Positions 58,073 through 64,000 of a stretch of DNA of 64,000 bases are shown here, piece by piece. The stretch's first letter is position 1; each line of letters begins with the position of its first letter. The notes below the pieces were generated by a model that saw only the letters and a program-made list of their open reading frames with translations, was not told the DNA's origin and made no database searches. The DNA is from Benincasa hispida (taxonomy: Eukaryota > Streptophyta > Magnoliopsida > Cucurbitales > Cucurbitaceae). The position numbers were made by a program, and so were the translations under genes. Where the stretch lies: contig NC_052359.1 in the NCBI RefSeq assembly GCF_009727055.1, forward strand, positions 19,015,322 to 19,079,321, in the 5' to 3' direction.

Positions 58073-59225
58073 CTCTTGTCCTAAATTTCGTAGTTTGTAA
58101 ACTTGTAAACATTATTATTTATTAATAAAATAAAGTATTTTAATCATTTATTAGTCTTGCATAACTTAATCTAATAAACTCAGGTCCATGGTTATTTAAT
58201 GTAACTTGAACAATATGTGGTAGACATACAGTTGGATCGTATTCAAGTAATAACCTAAAAGGTCTATAATATATGGATAAGCTTGGGTACCCTATCCTGG
58301 TAACACTACGGATACGACTCACTTTGTAAATGTTACAAGTGCTATAAATGTTACAAACATTGATTCAAGTCGTTCATGTAATAGACATGCGAATGGGCTA
58401 TCTTATACAAAGAGTTTGTATAAGACCAGATCACAAAATAATTAATCTTTCACTGTAACACCGTTGATTGAAAAGGTTAATATTTCATAGGGCGATTGTA
58501 GGTAACTCAATCTCAATCCTCGATGAGTTATGAATTCTTGCCTATGAGGGACTGTCATTTGATTTGTATGGGTGAGAGTGACCCAAGTCGCTAACTCAAT
58601 ATGCCTACCATTTTGGGAGCATGACCGAGTAGGGAGCTAGAAACATAACTATACGAGATGAAATTTACTCATTCCTATCTTAGGGAAAATAAAGAAGCTT
58701 TCCCTTAAATGTTGGCTTTGTCTTGAACAATGAGGCACCTTCCCTCTCATTAGCTCGAGAGGGATTTTGTTTGTGGGAGAACCATAAACAAGTTGTTCAT
58801 TAGAGAATTAGTGGCACTTAAGGAACTAGAGGTAATTACAGGGGTAAAATGATAATTTGACCCAACTGTAATTACAAATGACTTGTGAAGAATTCACTTA
58901 CCAGTAACGATTATATCCATGGACATAGAAATAAATCTACAGTGTGAAGAGTGTATCTATGAGTTTTTAGTGGAGTCACTCGCAATTAATGAATGTTGAT
59001 TAATTTAATTAAAGAGTTTAATTAATTAATATTGTATCATTGAAGCTTCTAATAGGTAGGTCTATTAGGCCTCCCTGCTAGTTCACTAAGGGTAAAAATA
59101 GAATTGTTAAAGTTTTAGATGAATATGAATTGTTCAAATTATTTAGGAAATATAATTATATATGATACAATTAATATAATGTATATGGATATATTATATT
59201 ATAAAGTTACTTTTGAATTAATATA
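58073..59225 (+). mobile_element. Truncated copia-type LTR
   Basis: Collinear with the first 1.1 kb of the preceding solo LTR: GTCCTAAATTTCGTAGTTTG, GGTACCCTATCCTGGTAACA, TGTAACACCGTTGA, GATTATATCCATGGACATAG. It lacks the first dozen bases, where the solo LTR sits, and it fades out in AT-rich DNA near 59225. Its 3' end is not defined. Confidence 0.6.
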
Positions 59226-60040
59226 ATGTATGTTGTTTTTTTTTTTAAAACTTGGTTTAAAATGTTTTTTGAAAATTAAAAATGATAAGAAATCAATTAA
59301 TTTTCACAAACTTAAAACAAAAGTTAAATATTATCATACGAGAATAAAGCAATTTAATAATAAAGTTAGGTTGGTTTCAATTATACTCTTGGAATTTGGA
59401 AAGTTTCAATTAATTCTTAAAGTTTGAAATTTTGTTTTGTCATAACAACATTTGAAGACTTATGTTGTTAAAAAAATTTTGGTATACTTTTGTGTTACTT
59501 AAATGAACAAATTTAAATACATATTAAGAAATAAATTTAAAGTTTAGAGTTAGCGAAAAATTACAAATAAATAACAAAAAAGAGAGAGATGACAAAAGGT
59601 ATAGTTCACGACACATCTTTTTTCAACTTTTTTTCTTTCACATAAGGACGACAAATTAATTCATGGACATTTTAAACCTATTTCTCAAAATTTAAAAACC
59701 AAAAAAGTACATTTCTAAATGTACCGATTATTGAAGCTCAGGAACCAATGTATTTTTTACTTTTATTTTTCATGTAAATTTTACTTCTGAAATATAATAT
59801 TTTAAAAGGTAAGAATCAATTCAAAATTGAATCTAATTATAAAAAAAAAAAATAGTTTTTCATCGAAAGTAATTATATATTTCTAACTTTTTTTAGAAGA
59901 ATTATATGATATTTCATCAGAAAAAAGAAAGGAAAAGAATGGACGTGTTATACTTAGAATGAAATTAAAACGGGCCTGACATTTGAAAATTGAAGTGGAA
60001 ATGTGGGCTGAAAACGACCATTTATCCCCCTTAGCAAACC
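59226..60040. other. AT-rich intergenic DNA
   Basis: I see no gene, LTR or clear repeat here, only long A and T runs. The 65-codon ORF at 59230 is Lys/Asn/Phe-rich by composition and not supported. Confidence 0.5.
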
Positions 60041-60054
60041 AAACGACGTCGTAT
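60041..60054. promoter_or_regulatory. AAACGACGTCGTAT palindrome copy
   Basis: A near-perfect copy of the 14 bp palindrome at 63247-63260. It is placed, as there, just beyond the 3' end of a tRNA-Phe-like sequence. The ACGT core is of the type bound by plant bZIP factors; function is unknown here. Confidence 0.5.
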
Positions 60055-60068
60055 GAATAATGTTGCTA

Positions 60069-60141
60069 TGCGATCAACATGAATCAAATACGCGACCTTT
60101 AGATCTTCTGTCTGACGTTCTCCCAATTAAACTATACTATT
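60069..60141 (-). pseudogene. Decayed tRNA-Phe(GAA) copy
   Basis: It aligns without gaps to the 73 nt tRNA-Phe at 63295-63367. The GAA anticodon and most of the anticodon and variable regions are kept (GTCAGACAGAAGATCTAAAGG). Many changes elsewhere destroy the acceptor stem (AATAGTATAG in place of GCGGGGATAG) and the T arm. The fold cannot close, so it is a pseudogene. Confidence 0.85.
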
Positions 60142-60487
60142 TAATAGTATGTTAATAAGCTTTCTGGTTTCTAAAACTAAGCAGATCAATGCACAACCTT
60201 TCTGTCCCCTTTTCCAGTTTCCAATTCGTATTTTGGTTTCTTATTTTCTTGTTTCGTACTTTTTATTTCACTTTTTAAGAATTAAAAACATGAATATATT
60301 TGATAATTATTTTTATTTCATGTTTATTTAAAAAAAAAAAACAAAAACATAATTTTGTTTGAATATTATTTTTGGTTTTTTTAAATAATAAATCGAATAT
60401 AAAGAGTGTCATACTATACATTGAAAAAAAATAAAAAATTTATATCACTAATACAATGATGCACAATAAAAAAAAAAATTGAATCTA
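60142..60487. other. AT-rich intergenic DNA
   Basis: I see no gene here. Poly-A and poly-T runs dominate, and a 60-codon ORF (60149) has no recognisable features. Confidence 0.5.
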
Positions 60488-61222
60488 TCATTCATATGTT
60501 GTCCAAATTTGATTGACAATGTCATCTCTAACTTGAGTCATTAATCTTAAATTATTTCAATCCTGCAAATTATTTGACAAATTGTATATATCCTCGACGA
60601 TCATTAATTCATTGTTAAAGTCATTAAATATAGGGGATTTTCAAAAATAGAAAAGTAAGGGGAAACTATTTACACAAAATAGTAAAATTTTGATCTTCTT
60701 CGATAAAGGCAAATGGAAATCTATCAGTGTCTATCAAGTGATAAAAATTGATAGAAGTCTATTAGTACTATAAACTGCTAGAAGTCTATCACTGATAAAC
60801 ACTGATAGAAGTCTATTAATGTCTATCAGTGTCTTTCAGTGTTCTTTTTTTTTTTTTGCTATTTCTGTAAATAGTTTGACATTTTTTCTATCTGTGAAAA
60901 TTTTTTCCTAAATATATCATTTTGACAATCATTCGATCTAATGTAGTTGTGAATCCTATAACATATCATTCATATATACTTTTGTATGTTGATTGAAGAG
61001 GGATGCATTTGTTTAAGGATAGTAAATTGAGCCTTCAACACCCGAAAATTACATTTAATAACATTTCTTAGTGAACAATGTCGATAATAATAAGACACTT
61101 CTTCTCTACCTTGAAGATGATGTCGCCCTTCTCTACAATTTCATAGAGGATATTTTTAGCTATGAAATGATGCTAAAATTTCAAATATAATTGAATATCC
61201 ACTATCAACAACATAGTAAAAC
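60488..61222 (-). pseudogene. PIF/Harbinger transposase fragment
   Basis: The minus strand shows the C-terminal half of a HARBI1-like DDE transposase: YYVVDSGYSI (second catalytic Asp region), then, after frameshift and stops, EGRHHLQG, YYYRHCSLRNVIKCNFRVLKAQFTILK and IHNYIRSND. Beyond an inserted small element it ends with MTQVRDDIVNQIWTTYE and a stop at 60488. The third catalytic Glu of the usual NVIER-FGVLK motif is Lys here. Stops and frameshifts plus the insertion at 60633-60909 make it a pseudogene. The N-terminal half is not recognisable past the microsatellite at 61227. I identified the family from memory of its conserved blocks. Confidence 0.75.
60633..60909. mobile_element. Small inverted-repeat element (MITE-like) with CTATCAGTG repeats
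   Basis: About 277 bp. The ends form a long imperfect inverted repeat (GGGGATTTTCAAAAATAGAA and AAACTATTTACA near one end; TGTAAATAGTTTG and GAAAATTTTTTCCT at the other). The centre has repeated CTATCAGTGTCTATCA and TGATAGAAGTCTAT words. AAATATA flanks both sides (60626-60632, 60910-60916), a plausible but AT-rich target duplication. It interrupts the Harbinger transposase. I recognise the type as common in cucurbits. Confidence 0.7.
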
Positions 61223-61226
61223 AAAT

Positions 61227-61229
61227 GTA

Positions 61230-61270
<41 letters not shown>
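61227..61270. repeat. (GT)n(AT)n microsatellite
   Basis: GTGTGTGTGT followed by about 16 AT units, at the edge of the Harbinger pseudogene. Confidence 0.95.
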
Positions 61271-61277
<7 letters not shown>

Positions 61278-63246
61278 GAAGTGAAATGTTGAATTAAAAT
61301 AATGAAAATACATAACCATACGTCTCTTTTGGTCTCAAGATGCATGATAGTTGATACATTCGATTATCATCTTTTTAGCTCCATTATCTAGGGAAAACAA
61401 AGAGGGGAAAAAAAGTTCTAACTAAACCAACAAAATGCCCAACAATCTGAACAATTTGAACAATCTCCAACAGAAATAGTTCAAAGAACACATGTTACTG
61501 AAATCTTCCAGAAAAAATAAATTTTTAAATGAAAACGTTAATGAAATAAAATTTTATGTTTCTAAAAGAAAAATACTTAGTGCATATCGATCAGTACCTA
61601 TTTTGTATATCTCACGAAATTGTTCAATCATAATTTGTCATGTGACAAATTCTTTTTCTTTTTTTTATAAATATTTTATTTTTTTGTGGTGTGAATGATG
61701 AGAGTGATGTATAAAGATGGATGTACCTTAGGATGCACACAAGTATTATCCTTTCTAAATTGATATCTATAAAGTAGTTTATATAAAGTTATACAAAGTA
61801 ATATTAATGTATTGGTTAATTTAGTCCCGTCTCATAACTATTTGGTTTCTAGAAATTAAGTATATGTATATTATTTTCACATATAATTTTTTTTGTTTTT
61901 GTTATCTACCATTTAAAAGCTTTCCAAAATTTAAGTCCAACTTTTAAACTAAAGAAAAGTAGTTTGAAAGGTAAAAAATTAAAATATTTATTTAAGGAAC
62001 ATGAAAATCATAGTAAATAAAATGCCAAGAAACAAAGACATTTTAGAAAACTAGAAAAAATTGTTATCATATCAAATCACTTTTGGTTTTAAAAAAGGTT
62101 TCTTAGATGACTTCTCCATTTTCATCCTTATTCTCTATTTTATTCTTCATATCTACAAAAATTTCTTCATTTATTTTCATTGAGAACATGACGAGGATCT
62201 TATACAAAGAAAAAATTCACAGAGTCCATGTAATATGCGAAAAATCTCTCTATTATATATTTTTTTAAAAGTTAATTAACTTATCTACCACTATTGAAAA
62301 GTTTTAATCGAATAGCTAAATTTTTACTATTTTTTATATAGTTAATTCTATATAAACAAATTGAATTTACAGTGAAATTGCTTAAATTTTTTTAGAAAGA
62401 AATAATTACCTACCAAATTATTCATATATATATATATATATACTAATCTAAATTTAAATATTCAAAATATTTATTATCTTCGCCGTTAGACAATAAAATT
62501 GAATTTTAATATAAATTTATATAATAATCCTACTACTACTAATAATATTTCTATTTATTATAATAATAAAAATTTGAAAAGAAGCAAATAGGGCCGAGGC
62601 TCATCCTCGTCTCCATTTAACTTACGGAGAATTTTTGTCCCCCATTTCCGGTCTAAACGAAAAATCTTATAGGAAAATAGACATCTCTAGTTATGGGAAA
62701 AATTTTTACATCCCCATTCTGTACTTACATCTTTTAATAATTTGTATTTTTGTTATTCATTACAATTATTCAAGTTGAAGTGGTGAATCTTTTCGTTTAT
62801 AAGTGTAATTTTAGACCATAAAATATGAAACATCACAATCTAATGGTGAGGTATGTTAAACAACTGTCACTTTGTCTCGTTTAAATTATTTAGGTTGAAA
62901 TGGTTATGCTAAATAATAGTTTTTTAAAAAAAAGCAAAAATACCTCTTAAAAACAAAATAAAAATGCATCATTTATATAATTATTTGCCAACTAAGAGCA
63001 CTTTGATTTAACATTAATGTAATTTCAAGCATCCTATTCAAATTAAGTGCTTAAAATGAAAAGTAGGCAATATTTCGTGACAAGAAAATGGCTAGTTTTT
63101 AATTATTATATTGTATTGTTAAATTATTATTCAAACTCAGTATACGAACACTATGTTAATGGGCTGGCTTATATATTTCAAGTGGACGGACACCATTACC
63201 CTGGCCCATATTCCTTCACTAGTTTTCATTGGCCAATCATAGCGTG
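61271..63246. other. AT-rich intergenic DNA
   Basis: No supported gene. It contains an (AT)n run at about 62424-62441. Around 62590-62720 a segment with GGGCCGAGGCTCATCCTCGT and TTTTTGTCCCCCATTTCCGG looks like a decayed repeat but cannot be assigned. The 60-70 codon ORFs lack features. Confidence 0.5.
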
Positions 63247-63260
63247 AAACGACGTCGTTT
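63247..63260. promoter_or_regulatory. 14 bp palindrome AAACGACGTCGTTT
   Basis: A perfect palindrome with an ACGT core, between CCAAT-like sequence (ATTGGCCAATCAT) and the tRNA-Phe 3' end. It is repeated almost intact beside the tRNA pseudogene (60041). It could act on the downstream host gene; role unknown. Confidence 0.5.
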
Positions 63261-63281
63261 TGCTGGAATGAGAATAACAAG

Positions 63282-63285
63282 AAAA
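63282..63285 (-). terminator. Pol III terminator of tRNA-Phe
   Basis: A TTTT run on the minus strand, nine bases beyond the tRNA 3' end, in the sequence AATTCCTTTTC. Confidence 0.65.
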
Positions 63286-63294
63286 GGAATTTAT

Positions 63295-63319
63295 TGCGGT
63301 GAGCGTGGATCGAACACGC

Positions 63320-63362
<43 letters not shown>

Positions 63363-63367
63363 CCCGC
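63295..63367 (-). tRNA. tRNA-Phe (GAA), nuclear
   Basis: A 73 nt cloverleaf on the minus strand. It has a GCGGGGA acceptor strand pairing with TCACCGC before discriminator A (one G-T/A-C-type weak position). The D arm is GCTCAGTTGGGAGAGC, the anticodon arm is CAGACTGAAGATCTG with anticodon GAA, and the T arm is GTTCGATCC. No intron. The A box (TAGCTCAGTTGG) and B box (GTTCGATCC) internal promoters are intact. CCA is not encoded, as expected for a nuclear gene. It matches the plant cytosolic tRNA-Phe as I know it. Confidence 0.97.
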
Positions 63368-63387
63368 TTATTGCTTGTATTATAACA
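63368..63387 (-). promoter_or_regulatory. tRNA-Phe upstream CAA and TATA-like element
   Basis: On the minus strand GTTATAATACAAGCAATAA precedes the tRNA. CAA triplets 4-10 bases upstream and an AT-rich TATA-like block about 15 bases upstream are typical of efficiently transcribed plant tRNA genes. Confidence 0.6.
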
Positions 63388-63565
63388 ACGATAACACAAA
63401 GTAGTTCTTTTATTTTTGGAAAAATTAGAAAAGTCATTAACTCTGAATTTCAACCTCATTTTGTTTCTGTAAGGGACCGGGAGGAGCCACCGGATAACGA
63501 GCCAGCCATATACGGAACATCAGTGAGACACCCATCTCACTCTCGCTCACACCAGATAATCCATC

Positions 63566-63610
63566 ATGAATTTCTTCTTCACCATTGAGATTTCAAAACC
63601 TGCTTCCTAA
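63566..63610 (+). CDS. Possible upstream ORF, 14 codons
   Basis: ATG at 63566 opens MNFFFTIEISKPAS and stops 18 bp before the main ATG. It matters only if transcription starts upstream of 63566, which the sequence does not prove. It could lower translation of the main ORF. Confidence 0.3.
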   Translation: MNFFFTIEISKPAS

Positions 63611-63628
63611 TTCTCGCTTCAATCCCAA

Positions 63629-64000
63629 ATGACAAGTTTCATCAGATTCTCTACCTTGAACATACTACACGACAGTTTCTGCAACAAACCCACCAAATTT
63701 AATCCTCTTCCGGCTCCGAAGGTCGCTTCCTGGGATCGAAATGGGTTCCGTTTGAGGGTTTATGGAAGGAGATTGTCGTTTCTGGATGTGTGTCGGGGTA
63801 ACGTACGGGTTTTTGGAAAACATGGAGGGTCTAAGGGAAAGAGAGGGCTAATTGTAGCAAGGTTTAATCAGGGTTTTGGGTTTAACGGTGGCGGCGGCGG
63901 CGGTGGAGGCGGAGACGATGGAGCAACTGCGAGGCTTCTGGGTAATATTGCTTTGGCTGTTGGGTTAACCTACCTTTCGGTAACAGGGCAGCTTGGCTGG
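63629..64000 (+). CDS. Host gene, N-terminal part (plastid-targeted membrane protein?)
   Basis: The first 124 codons, open to the window end; the gene continues beyond it. The start MTSFIRFSTLNILHDSFCNK is the first ATG of the long frame. Residues 1-75 are rich in Ser, Arg, Lys and Asn with few acids, as in chloroplast transit peptides. Then comes a run of nine Gly (87-95) and DDGATAR. A hydrophobic segment at about 103-118 (LLGNIALAVGLTYLSV) could span a membrane, and the visible part ends TGQLGW. I recall similar LLGN-ALAVGLTYLS-TGQLGW blocks in plant plastid proteins of unknown function, but this is unverified. An intron in the visible part seems unlikely, as the frame and composition are uniform. 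The upstream tRNA-Phe is divergent from it. Confidence 0.8.
   Translation, partial: MTSFIRFSTLNILHDSFCNKPTKFNPLPAPKVASWDRNGFRLRVYGRRLSFLDVCRGNVRVFGKHGGSKGKRGLIVARFNQGFGFNGGGGGGGGGDDGATARLLGNIALAVGLTYLSVTGQLGW

Noticed and set aside
63229..63588. 119-codon plus-strand ORF
   Set aside because: It is antisense through the tRNA-Phe gene, is out of frame with the host CDS, and its composition is non-coding.

Overview
The window looks like plant nuclear DNA, probably from a cucurbit. The evidence is dense nested LTR retrotransposons of the Ty3/gypsy Athila type and the Ty1/copia type, a plant tRNA-Phe(GAA) gene, and the start of a gene with a plastid-type N-terminus. The cucurbit assignment rests on a CTATCAGTG-rich short element that I recognise from memory, so it is tentative. 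There are no bacterial-type operons or CRISPR arrays.

Layout. 1-13030: remnants of Athila-like elements. These are the tail and 3' LTR of element G1 (+), two decayed pol segments G2 and G3 (both -), a solo LTR inside the G2 RNase H, an LTR between G2 and G3, and a solo copia LTR inside the G3 reverse transcriptase. 13027-17319: tandem repeats, a 2.8 kb LTR-like block of possible chromovirus origin, and an Athila LTR stub. 17320-45241: one Ty1/copia element (C1, +), split in its RT by an Athila insertion at 21965-42639. The insertion is flanked by a near-perfect 5 bp target duplication, and the copia reading frame resumes exactly on the far side. 45242-55020: Athila element G4 (+), whose gag is split by a complete 6.76 kb Athila element, G5 (46781-53540, -). 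G5 has a perfect GTAAG target duplication but lacks RT, RNase H and integrase. 55024-59225: LTR fragments, a copia integrase fragment, and a solo copia-type LTR (TGTTGG...CCAACA). 59226-63246: AT-rich intergenic DNA with a decayed tRNA-Phe copy, and a PIF/Harbinger transposase pseudogene carrying a small inverted-repeat element. 63247-64000: a tRNA-Phe gene (-) and the first 124 codons of a host gene (+).

Caution about the middle. The block 21965-42639 has three LTRs, two 25-N gaps, a near-copy of its own interior full of single-base indels (about 22700-28313), and a tail-to-tail inverted copy (36527-40844). It also contains a stretch of about 1,039 bp that I could not tell apart between two places. 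This pattern fits gap filling with uncorrected long reads better than biology. The true insertion is probably one Athila element of ordinary length.

Almost all coding sequence here is dead: the retroelement ORFs carry stops, frameshifts and catalytic substitutions. Only the tRNA-Phe and the terminal CDS look functional. I found no convincing new biological system. The most interesting sequence-level signal is a hairpin with a GAAA loop at the 5' end of every Athila-type LTR. Its stem changes on both sides between two LTR families.
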